A DNA stretch of 6,715 nucleotides from Alphaproteobacteria bacterium (GTDB lineage: Bacteria > Pseudomonadota > Alphaproteobacteria > Rhizobiales > Rhizobiaceae), in assembly GCA_017308345.1 (NCBI GenBank), contig JAFKFE010000354.1:1-6715 (forward strand), written 5' to 3'. Numbering within the stretch: the stretch's first letter is position 1; each line of letters starts with the position of its first letter. Position numbers and translations under genes: made by a program. Below are positions 1 through 6,715 of the stretch, piece by piece. The notes beneath the pieces are model-generated. The model did not search any database. It saw only the letters and a program-made list of their open reading frames with translations, and had not been told where the DNA came from.

Positions 1-158
1 AAGATGGCGAAGAAGGAGCGGACGAAGACGATCTGCCCGGCGGGCACGTCGCCGGCCGCCTTGATGCAGGTCTGCATGCCAACGAAGACCGTCACCGAGA
101 CGATCTTCAGCGTGATGCCGCGCAGCGTGTCGTGGCCGACGGCATGATCGACGGTCAT
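1..158 (-). CDS. DMT/EamA-family membrane transporter, N-terminal part (runs off left edge)
   Basis: Only the first 52 residues are inside the window. They read as a short hydrophilic start (MTVDHAVGHDTLRG), a first hydrophobic segment at about residues 14-31 (ITLKIVSVTVFVGMQTCI), a short charged loop (KAAGDVPAGQ), and the start of a second hydrophobic segment with the phrase IVFVRSFFAI. That phrase matches the usual start of helix 2 in drug/metabolite transporters (EamA domain), where an E/Q-x-x-F-x-R-S-x-x-A pattern is common. Full-length members have about ten helices and 280-310 residues, and they sit in the inner membrane. The substrate cannot be told from this fragment. The ATG at 158-156 is preceded on the minus strand by GAGG (166-163) at suitable spacing. 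The gene is divergent from pepN and shares a 245-bp upstream region with it. The family call is probable. The role is unknown. Confidence 0.7.
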   Translation of the reverse strand, partial: MTVDHAVGHDTLRGITLKIVSVTVFVGMQTCIKAAGDVPAGQIVFVRSFFAI

Positions 159-202
159 CTTGCCTCGTGAGGGTGGTCGGAAACCGAAGCCGCGAAATAG
201 CC

Positions 203-240
203 CAAGAGCAATTCCAGGAAACAAGAGCAATTCCAGGAAA
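203..240. repeat. Perfect 19-bp tandem duplication (end of a RIME-like repeat)
   Basis: The unit CAAGAGCAATTCCAGGAAA occurs twice without a gap, at 203-221 and 222-240, with no mismatch. The second unit plus the next base (AGAGCAATTCCAGGAAAA, 224-241) is identical over 18 of 18 bases to the reverse complement of 6382-6399, the outer end of the intact repeat beside glnE. The duplication is therefore of the terminal segment of that repeat family. Confidence 0.9.
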
Positions 241-298
241 AGGGTGTAACGGTCAGGTCTGGCGAGTTCGCCGTGGCCCTCCGTCCCGAATTGCGAAA
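222..298 (-). repeat. Degenerate, mosaic copy of the RIME-like intergenic repeat
   Basis: After the 18-bp exact match (224-241) the similarity to the intact element (opposite orientation) continues as GTGTAACGGT against GTGTGAGCGGT, then breaks for roughly 25 bp. It resumes at 280-295, where TCCGTCCCGAATTGCG matches TCCGTCCGGAATTGCG in 15 of 16 bases. The inverted pair GCAATTC (227-233) and GAATTGC (288-294), which forms the stem of the second hairpin in the intact element, is kept. The interrupting piece contains GTTCGCCGT (266-274), which also occurs in the other hairpin of the intact element, so this may be a rearranged copy. The right limit is uncertain. Confidence 0.65.
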
Positions 299-403
299 CA
301 CTCCCTGTGGCGCAGTTTTGTCGAGTGGCCGTTTCGTGTAAAGAGCGCGCACCTCGAAACTCTTGGACCAGCCAAGCCCGCTATCGACAGGAAAAGCCAA
401 GGA

Positions 404-3049
404 ATGCGTACAGATACCGGCCATGTCTTCAAGCTCGAAGACTATCGCCCCAGCGACTATCTCATCCCCGCGACCAGCCTCGACTTCCGCCTGTCGCCGG
501 ACGCGACCCATGTCACCGCGCTGCTCACGATCGAGCGTCGCGAGGGCGTCGCCGCTTCGCCGCCGCTGGTGCTTGACGGCGACGGGCTGACGCTGCTTGG
601 CGTGGCGATAGACGGGCAAGCGCTGCCGGCCAGCGATTACGAGGCGACGCCGGACCAGCTGACGATCCTGAAGCCGCCGGCGGCGCAGCGCTTCGAGCTT
701 CGCCTGGAGACCGAGATCGCGCCCTCGCGCAACGAGGCGCTGATGGGCCTATATCGCTCCAACAACGTCTATTGCACGCAATGCGAGGCCGAGGGCTTTC
801 GCCGCATCACCTATTTCCTCGACCGCCCCGACATCCTGTCTGTCTACACCGTGCGCGTCGAGGCCCCGCACAATGAGGCGCCGCTCCTGCTGTCGAACGG
901 CAATCCCGTCGAACGCGGCGCGCTCGACGGCGGCCGGCATTACGCGGTCTGGCACGACCCCCTCCCCAAACCCTCCTACCTTTTCGCGCTGGTGGCGGGC
1001 GCGCTGGGCAAGGTTGCCGGCACCTTCACCACCATGTCCGGCCGTGAGGTCGAACTCGGCATCTATGTCGAGCCCGGCAAGGAGCGGCTTGCCGGCTATG
1101 CGATGGACGCGCTGAAGCGCTCGATGAAATGGGACGAGGAGGCTTTCGGCCGCGAATACGATCTCGACGTCTTCAACATCGTGGCCGTGTCCGACTTCAA
1201 CATGGGCGCCATGGAGAACAAGGGTCTCAACGTCTTCAACGACAAATATGTGCTGGCCGACGAAGAGACCGCGACGGACGCCGATTTCGCCAATATCGAG
1301 GCAATCATCGGGCATGAGTATTTCCACAATTGGACCGGCAACAGAATCACTTGCCGCGACTGGTTCCAGCTCTGCCTGAAGGAAGGGCTGACCGTTTACC
1401 GCGACCACGAGTTCTCCGCCGACCAGCGCTCGCGGGCGGTGAAGCGCATCGCCGAGGTGCGCACTTTGCGCGCGCATCAGTTCCCGGAAGACCAGGGACC
1501 GCTTGCGCATCCGGTCAGGCCGCGCCGCTACCGCGAGATCAACAATTTCTATACCGCGACCGTCTACGAGAAGGGCTCGGAAGTGGTGCGCATGATCCGC
1601 ACCATCCTTGGTGCCGAGCTCTTCCGCGCCGGCATGGACCTCTATTTCAAGCGGCATGACGGCCAGGCCGCGACGATCGAGGATTTCCTCAAAGTGTTCG
1701 AGGATGTCTCGGGCCGCGACCTGGCGCAATTCGCGCTCTGGTACCACCAGGCCGGCACGCCGAACCTGACTGTGAGCTCCACGCACAATGCGGCGGCCAA
1801 GGAGTTCACGCTGGAGATCGAGCAGTCGGTGCCGCCGACGCCGTCGGAAAGCCGCAAGCGGCTGATGCATATCCCTCTTGCGTTCGGACTTGTCGGCGCC
1901 GACGGCAAGCCTGTTGCTTGGGAGTCCGTCGATGGCGCGACGGTGGGTGACGGCGTCATCCATATCCGCAATCGCTGGCACACGGTGCGCTTCTTTGGCG
2001 TTTCGCAACGGCCTTCGGTGTCGCTCAACCGCGGCTTCTCGGCGCCGATCACGCTTTCGGTGCAGCAGAAACCGGAAGACCAGTTCTTCCTCGCGGCGCA
2101 TGACAGCGACGCCTTCTCGCGCTGGCAGGCCTTCAATACGCTTTTGACCGACGCCCTGATCGCCGCCTTCCGCCAGATCCTCGGCGGCAGGGAGCCGGTC
2201 TTCGCGGCACGGCTCGCCGAGCTGGCCGGCAGGATCGCCGGCGACGAGGCGTTGGAGCCGGCCTACCGCGCGCTGGCGCTGACGCTGCCCGGCGAAGCCG
2301 ACATTGCCCGCGACATCGGCAAAGGCATCGACCCCGACGCCATCTTTGCCGCGCGCGAAGCGCTGGCGCGGGCAGTCGCCGAGGCAAACCGCGGTGCATT
2401 CGAGGCGCTCTATGAAAGCCTCGCTGACAACGGCCCGTTCACACCGGACGCGGCGAGCGCGGGACGCAGGGCGCTCCGCAACATCCTGCTCGACTATCTT
2501 TCGCTGCTGCCGGGCGGCGCGGGCCTCGCGGCGCGGCACTTCACCGCCGCCACCAACATGACCGACCGCGCCGCGGCGCTCGCCGTGCTGGCGCATCGCC
2601 ATTCCGGCACAGCCGAGGCGGAAGAGGTGCTGGCCGCCTTCGAGGCCCGCTATCGCGGCGACGCGCTGGTGCTCGACAAATGGTTCCAGATCCAGGCCGG
2701 CGTGCCTGGCGCCAGGACCGTCGAGAAAGTGAGCGAGCTCATGCGGCATCCGGCCTTTTCGATCGCCAACCCGAACCGGGTGCGTTCGCTGATCGGCACC
2801 TTCTCCAGCGCCAACCAGACCGGCTTCCACCGCCTCGACGGTGAAGGCTACCGCTTCTTCGCCCAGACGGTGCTGGAAGTGGAGAAGCGCAACCCGCAGG
2901 TGGCGGCGCGGCTGGCCACCGCGCTGAGGTCCTGGCGCGCCCTGGAGCCCAGACGGCAGGCCAAGGCCAAGCAGGCGCTGCTCGACATGGCCAAGGTCGA
3001 GAACCTGTCGGCGGATCTACGGGACATCGTGGAGCGCACGCTGGCTTAG
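404..3049 (+). CDS. pepN: Aminopeptidase N, M1-family zinc metallopeptidase
   Basis: This cytosolic enzyme removes single N-terminal amino acids from peptides, a late step in protein turnover. The 881-residue length matches the bacterial PepN class (about 870-890). The exopeptidase motif GAMEN is at residues 268-272. The zinc motif HEYFH is at 304-308, so H304, H308 and the downstream E327 (in LKEGLTVYRD) bind zinc and E305 is the general base. Y388 in TVYEKG is the expected transition-state tyrosine. Q126 and E128 (in CTQCEAEGFRR) match the substrate-binding pair of the E. coli enzyme. The order is N-terminal beta domain, thermolysin-like catalytic domain, Ig-like domain after about residue 450 (starting near WYHQAGTPNLTV), and a long C-terminal helical domain. 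All key residues are intact. The ATG at 404 is chosen because family similarity starts at MRTDTGHVFKLEDYRPSDYL. An AGGA at 389-392 is a somewhat distant ribosome-binding site. The frame stays open back to 167, but that part overlaps repeats and is unlike PepN. Confidence 0.96.
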   Translation: MRTDTGHVFKLEDYRPSDYLIPATSLDFRLSPDATHVTALLTIERREGVAASPPLVLDGDGLTLLGVAIDGQALPASDYEATPDQLTILKPPAAQRFELRLETEIAPSRNEALMGLYRSNNVYCTQCEAEGFRRITYFLDRPDILSVYTVRVEAPHNEAPLLLSNGNPVERGALDGGRHYAVWHDPLPKPSYLFALVAGALGKVAGTFTTMSGREVELGIYVEPGKERLAGYAMDALKRSMKWDEEAFGREYDLDVFNIVAVSDFNMGAMENKGLNVFNDKYVLADEETATDADFANIEAIIGHEYFHNWTGNRITCRDWFQLCLKEGLTVYRDHEFSADQRSRAVKRIAEVRTLRAHQFPEDQGPLAHPVRPRRYREINNFYTATVYEKGSEVVRMIRTILGAELFRAGMDLYFKRHDGQAATIEDFLKVFEDVSGRDLAQFALWYHQAGTPNLTVSSTHNAAAKEFTLEIEQSVPPTPSESRKRLMHIPLAFGLVGADGKPVAWESVDGATVGDGVIHIRNRWHTVRFFGVSQRPSVSLNRGFSAPITLSVQQKPEDQFFLAAHDSDAFSRWQAFNTLLTDALIAAFRQILGGREPVFAARLAELAGRIAGDEALEPAYRALALTLPGEADIARDIGKGIDPDAIFAAREALARAVAEANRGAFEALYESLADNGPFTPDAASAGRRALRNILLDYLSLLPGGAGLAARHFTAATNMTDRAAALAVLAHRHSGTAEAEEVLAAFEARYRGDALVLDKWFQIQAGVPGARTVEKVSELMRHPAFSIANPNRVRSLIGTFSSANQTGFHRLDGEGYRFFAQTVLEVEKRNPQVAARLATALRSWRALEPRRQAKAKQALLDMAKVENLSADLRDIVERTLA

Positions 3050-3117
3050 TGGAGAGAAGGGAAAGCGCAAATTTCAATCAACTTTTAATCTTTTTCGCCC
3101 GCGCCTCTGGACAAGGC

Positions 3118-3147
3118 GAATCACCTTTGATTCTTTAATGGCGATTC
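3118..3147. promoter_or_regulatory. Cluster of three GANTC (CcrM-type) methylation sites, two in a perfect dyad
   Basis: GAATC at 3118-3122, GATTC at 3129-3133 and GATTC at 3143-3147 all match GANTC, the target of the cell-cycle methyltransferase CcrM of alphaproteobacteria. The first two sit in a perfect inverted repeat, GAATCA (3118-3123) - CCTT - TGATTC (3128-3133), followed by TTTAAT. The cluster is 55-85 bp upstream of the chosen kinase start. By eye I count only about six other GANTC sites in the whole window. A regulatory role is inferred. The dyad could instead be a weak terminator hairpin for pepN. Confidence 0.5.
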
Positions 3148-3188
3148 GGGCGTGCGGCGTATCCGGATCATCCAGTATACGGCAGATC

Positions 3189-3194
3189 GGGGAG
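3189..3194 (+). promoter_or_regulatory. Ribosome-binding site deciding the kinase start
   Basis: GGGGAG lies 8 nt before the ATG at 3203. It favours this start over the in-frame GTG at 3152, which would add 17 residues (MRRIRIIQYTADRGVPF) and has no comparable purine-rich site upstream. Confidence 0.65.
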
Positions 3195-3202
3195 TGCCAT
3201 TT

Positions 3203-5524
<2,322 letters not shown>

Positions 5525-5556
5525 CTCACCGGCATTCGTTGCTGCCAGAGCCGAGC

Positions 5557-5591
5557 TTGAAAAAGTTATCTATTTTATCTACTTTGGATAA
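5557..5591 (+). promoter_or_regulatory. Candidate promoter and operator of the toxin-antitoxin cassette
   Basis: An AT-rich island stands out in GC-rich surroundings. TTGAAA (5557-5562) and TACTTT (5580-5585) are 17 bp apart and could be a -35/-10 pair, although the -10 is weak. The heptamer TTATCTA is repeated at 5566-5572 and 5575-5581, 9 bp apart. TTATC at 5575-5579 also forms an inverted repeat with GATAA at 5587-5591. Phd/YefM antitoxins usually repress their own operon by binding such short repeats over the promoter, so this is the natural operator candidate. That role is inferred. Confidence 0.5.
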
Positions 5592-5605
5592 GAGGTGACT
5601 TTTCC

Positions 5606-5866
5606 ATGCGCGTGACATCGACGGAATTCCAGCAGAATGTCGGCCGCTTCCAGGATGCCGCGCAGCGGGCACCGGTCGCGATAACGAAGAACGGCCGGAC
5701 CCACACGGTACTGCTTTCTGCGACGATGTTCGAAGTGTTGGTCAAGGGACGGGTCGCCCGCCCCGTCGAGGAACTCGACGACGAGACGCTGAAAGCCATT
5801 GCCGAGAGCGCGGTCCCTTCCCAGCATGACGAGCTGGACCAGATGCTCAAAGACTGGACGCCGTGA
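5606..5866 (+). CDS. Type II antitoxin, Phd/YefM family
   Basis: This 86-residue protein has the two-part build of Phd/YefM antitoxins. The N-terminal half (about 1-50) carries the family pattern: STEFQQNVGRFQDAAQRAPV, then the beta-strand phrase ITKNGRTHTVLLS, then the helix ATMFEVLVKG. This half dimerises and binds the operator. The C-terminal half (about 53-86) is acidic and helix-prone (EELDDETLKAI, HDELDQMLKDW) and should wrap the toxin and neutralise it. The start is well supported by GAGGTGA (5592-5598), 7 nt before the ATG. The stop codon overlaps the toxin start by 4 nt, so the pair is translationally coupled with the antitoxin made first. The gene lies 81 bp after the kinase gene on the same strand but has its own promoter candidate. 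Family call is firm. No specific named system is recognised. Confidence 0.88.
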   Translation: MRVTSTEFQQNVGRFQDAAQRAPVAITKNGRTHTVLLSATMFEVLVKGRVARPVEELDDETLKAIAESAVPSQHDELDQMLKDWTP

Positions 5867-6300
5867 GCCTGCCCAAGCCTGTTCCGGGTCTGGTGATTTC
5901 CTATTCCTACCTATGGTCGGACGAACATACGAGAGGTGTCGAAGAGGGTCGCAAGGACCGCCCATGTGCGATCGTCGCCGCACGTCGGATTGTGGAGGGG
6001 CGCGAAGTCGTGACGGTGGTTCCGATCACGCATTCGCTCCCGACAGATCCCGCCGACACCATCGAAATGCCTGCGCCTCTCAAGGCTCACCTTGGGCTCG
6101 ATGACATGCCGTCATGGATCGTGGTGAGCGAAACCAACGATTTCCTTTGGCCGGGCCCCGACCTCCGACCAATTCCGGGAAACAGCCCGTCCCGCTTCCA
6201 CTACGGCATGCTGCCGCCACGCTTCTACGCTCATCTGCGCGATCGGCTTCTGCAGGCGCATGCGCGCCGCAAACTCCGCCGCGTGCAGCGCACCGATTAG
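5863..6300 (+). CDS. PemK/MazF-superfamily toxin (probable endoribonuclease)
   Basis: This 145-residue protein starts at a GTG inside the overlap GTGA with the antitoxin stop. It has no strong ribosome-binding site, so it probably depends on translational coupling. The order of motifs parallels MazF/PemK: a first strand PGLVISYSYLW (8-18), a basic loop ending in R33-P34 followed by CAIVAA (the HRPAVVLS position), VVPITHS (52-58, the VPCTT position), SWIVVSETNDFLWP (84-97, the ALADQVKSIDW position), and a final GMLPPRFYAHLRDRL helix (115-129, the GTVAPEEL position). Canonical relatives are about 110 residues. This one has a longer middle (about 59-83, with MPAPLKAHLGLDD) and a basic tail (about 131-143, rich in R and K). 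MazF-fold toxins cut RNA at short sequences. That activity is inferred here, because the match is to the superfamily and not to a characterised member. The stop TAG is also the first three bases of the adjacent repeat. Confidence 0.72.
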   Translation: MSLPKPVPGLVISYSYLWSDEHTRGVEEGRKDRPCAIVAARRIVEGREVVTVVPITHSLPTDPADTIEMPAPLKAHLGLDDMPSWIVVSETNDFLWPGPDLRPIPGNSPSRFHYGMLPPRFYAHLRDRLLQAHARRKLRRVQRTD

Positions 6301-6401
6301 AGCGTTTCACCGTTTCACGGAAACGGCGAACCGCTCTATCCTTTTGTTTTTACGCAATTCCGGACGGAAAACCGCTCACACTTTTCCTGGAATTGCTCTA
6401 G
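6298..6401. repeat. RIME-like intergenic repeat with two large palindromes
   Basis: The element is bracketed by TAGAGC (6298-6303) and GCTCTA (6395-6400). Palindrome 1 has arms 6299-6316 and 6320-6337, 18 bp each with a 3-nt loop and 16 of 18 positions paired. Palindrome 2 has the outer arms GCAATTCC (6354-6361) and GGAATTGC (6389-6396) and the inner arms GGAAAA (6366-6371) and TTTTCC (6382-6387). The total of about 103 bp with two palindromes resembles the roughly 108-bp Rhizobium-specific intergenic mosaic elements, and I recall closely similar sequence as common between genes in Mesorhizobium. It fills almost all of the gap between the convergent toxin and glnE genes. A diverged relative lies at 203-298. 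Confidence 0.82.
6299..6351 (+). terminator. Probable rho-independent terminator of the toxin-antitoxin operon
   Basis: The long hairpin 6299-6337 (AGAGCG arm to CGCTCT arm) is followed within 4 nt by CTTTTGTTTTT (6341-6351) on the plus strand, the layout of an intrinsic terminator. On the minus strand the corresponding sequence is A-rich, so the same structure should not terminate glnE transcripts in this way. The terminator is part of the repeat element. Confidence 0.55.
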
Positions 6402-6411
6402 TCGCGCGATC

Positions 6412-6715
6412 TCAGGCCCCTCCCGCGCTCCGCAGAAGAAGGTCAAAATCCTTCCTGACCTTCCGCGACGTCTCCTTGAGATGCGCTTCCAGCACAGCGA
6501 AATCCGGCAGGTCGGTGACCGCCAGAAGCAGGTCCGAGAGCCCCGGCGTGACATCGTCGCGCTGGAACTCGCCGATGAGGCAAAGCCTGATCATCTGGGT
6601 CAGCGCCAGATAGAGCCGATAGGCTTCGCCAAGCTCTTCGCGGATATCGCCGCCCGCGAAACCCGGGGTCAGCCGCGCCAGAATGTCGGCGGTCGCCGTC
6701 GCCCGGCGGCCGGGC
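6412..6715 (-). CDS. glnE: Glutamine synthetase adenylyltransferase/deadenylyltransferase, C-terminal end (runs off right edge)
   Basis: Only the last 100 residues are present, ending at TGA (6414-6412). GlnE attaches AMP to glutamine synthetase, and removes it, under control of PII proteins and glutamine, and so switches nitrogen assimilation. The visible part belongs to the helical bundle after the second nucleotidyltransferase domain. It contains AYRLYLALTQMIRLCLIG, then TPGLSDLLLAVTDLPDF, and closes with VLEAHLKETSRKVRKDFDLL. This closing block is the typical end of rhizobial GlnE (LEAxLxETxxxVRxxF). The reading frame is intact to its natural stop. The gene converges on the toxin-antitoxin cassette, with the repeat element between them. 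Catalytic residues lie outside the window, so activity cannot be judged. Confidence 0.85.
   Translation of the reverse strand, partial: PGRRATATADILARLTPGFAGGDIREELGEAYRLYLALTQMIRLCLIGEFQRDDVTPGLSDLLLAVTDLPDFAVLEAHLKETSRKVRKDFDLLLRSAGGA

Larger units (their letters stand above)
159..403. other. Divergent intergenic region between the transporter gene and pepN
   Basis: These 245 bp lie between two divergent start codons, so promoters for both genes should be here. I could not find a convincing -35/-10 pair for either one. The region contains a 19-bp tandem duplication (203-240), a degenerate copy of the repeat family seen intact at 6298-6401, and a small perfect palindrome GGCGAGTTCGCC (261-272). 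An open frame in phase with pepN extends back to a GTG at 167. It runs through the repeats and its predicted residues do not look like protein, so I treat the region as non-coding. Confidence 0.7.
3050..3202. other. pepN-kinase intergenic region
   Basis: This 153-bp gap is much richer in A+T than its flanks at 3070-3140. It holds the GANTC cluster described separately and two small palindromes near its right end, ATCCGGAT (3161-3168) and GTATAC (3175-3180). I see no strong rho-independent terminator for pepN and no clear -35/-10 pair. The histidine kinase could have its own promoter here or be read through from pepN. Confidence 0.6.

Noticed and set aside
337..401. Promoter-like TGTAAA (337-342) and a CTTGG/CCAAG stem (362-366 with 372-376 or 397-401) before pepN
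   Set aside because: No -35 element lies at a suitable distance from TGTAAA, and the 5-bp stem is too short to argue for start-site masking.
167..403. Upstream in-frame extension of pepN by 79 codons from a GTG
   Set aside because: It runs through the tandem duplication and degenerate repeat, its residues look like translated non-coding DNA, and PepN similarity starts exactly at the ATG at 404.
155..619. Minus-strand open frame overlapping the pepN start and the intergenic repeats
   Set aside because: It overlaps the well-conserved N-terminus of PepN on the other strand, runs through repeat sequence, and shows no protein-like pattern.
749..2830. Long open frame (693 codons) on the minus strand inside pepN
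   Set aside because: It is fully antisense to a well-supported enzyme gene, has a low-complexity R/A/G-rich translation and no recognisable domain. Such frames arise from high GC at third codon positions.
3085..3140. Possible CtrA binding sites (TTAATC at 3085-3090, TTAATG at 3135-3140)
   Set aside because: Neither is a full TTAA-N7-TTAA site and their spacing is wrong. Single half-sites are too common in AT-rich gaps.
3152..3202. GTG start adding 17 residues to the kinase
   Set aside because: There is no good ribosome-binding site upstream, while GGGGAG lies 8 nt before the ATG at 3203. The added residues are not helix- or signal-like.
5525..5556. Terminator for the kinase gene before the toxin-antitoxin promoter
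   Set aside because: No hairpin with a T-run is visible in this short stretch, so read-through into the cassette is possible.

Overview
The base composition, codon use and gene families point to an alphaproteobacterium of the order Rhizobiales. The proteins read most like those of Mesorhizobium or a close relative, but this placement rests on recognised protein sequences and was not checked by a search. Most of the window is ordinary chromosomal housekeeping sequence. The accessory part is confined to about 5.56-6.40 kb.

Layout from left to right: (1) the 5' end of a DMT/EamA-type membrane transporter on the minus strand, running off the left edge; (2) a 245-bp divergent intergenic region holding a perfect 19-bp tandem duplication and a degenerate copy of a repeat family that recurs intact at the right end; (3) pepN, a complete M1-family zinc aminopeptidase N (plus strand, 881 aa); (4) a 153-bp gap with three GANTC (CcrM-type) methylation sites in 30 bp, two of them forming a perfect hairpin; (5) a complete membrane-bound PAS-PAS histidine kinase of the PleC/DivJ/PdhS class, most probably PleC (plus strand, 773 aa); (6) a two-gene type II toxin-antitoxin cassette with its own AT-rich promoter/operator region, made of a Phd/YefM antitoxin and a PemK/MazF-superfamily toxin whose reading frames overlap by 4 nt; (7) a ~103-bp double-palindrome intergenic repeat (RIME-like) that begins exactly at the toxin stop codon and probably terminates the toxin transcript; (8) the 3' end of glnE on the minus strand, converging on the cassette and running off the right edge.

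The genes do not form one pathway. PepN handles peptide turnover, the kinase probably acts on the DivK/PleD cell-cycle circuit, and GlnE controls glutamine synthetase by adenylylation. The toxin-antitoxin pair and the repeat look like later arrivals in the gap between the kinase gene and glnE. I found no clearly undescribed multi-gene system. The items most worth a second look are the divergent PemK-like toxin paired with a Phd/YefM antitoxin, the GANTC cluster in front of a cell-cycle kinase, and the repeat that supplies the toxin's stop codon.
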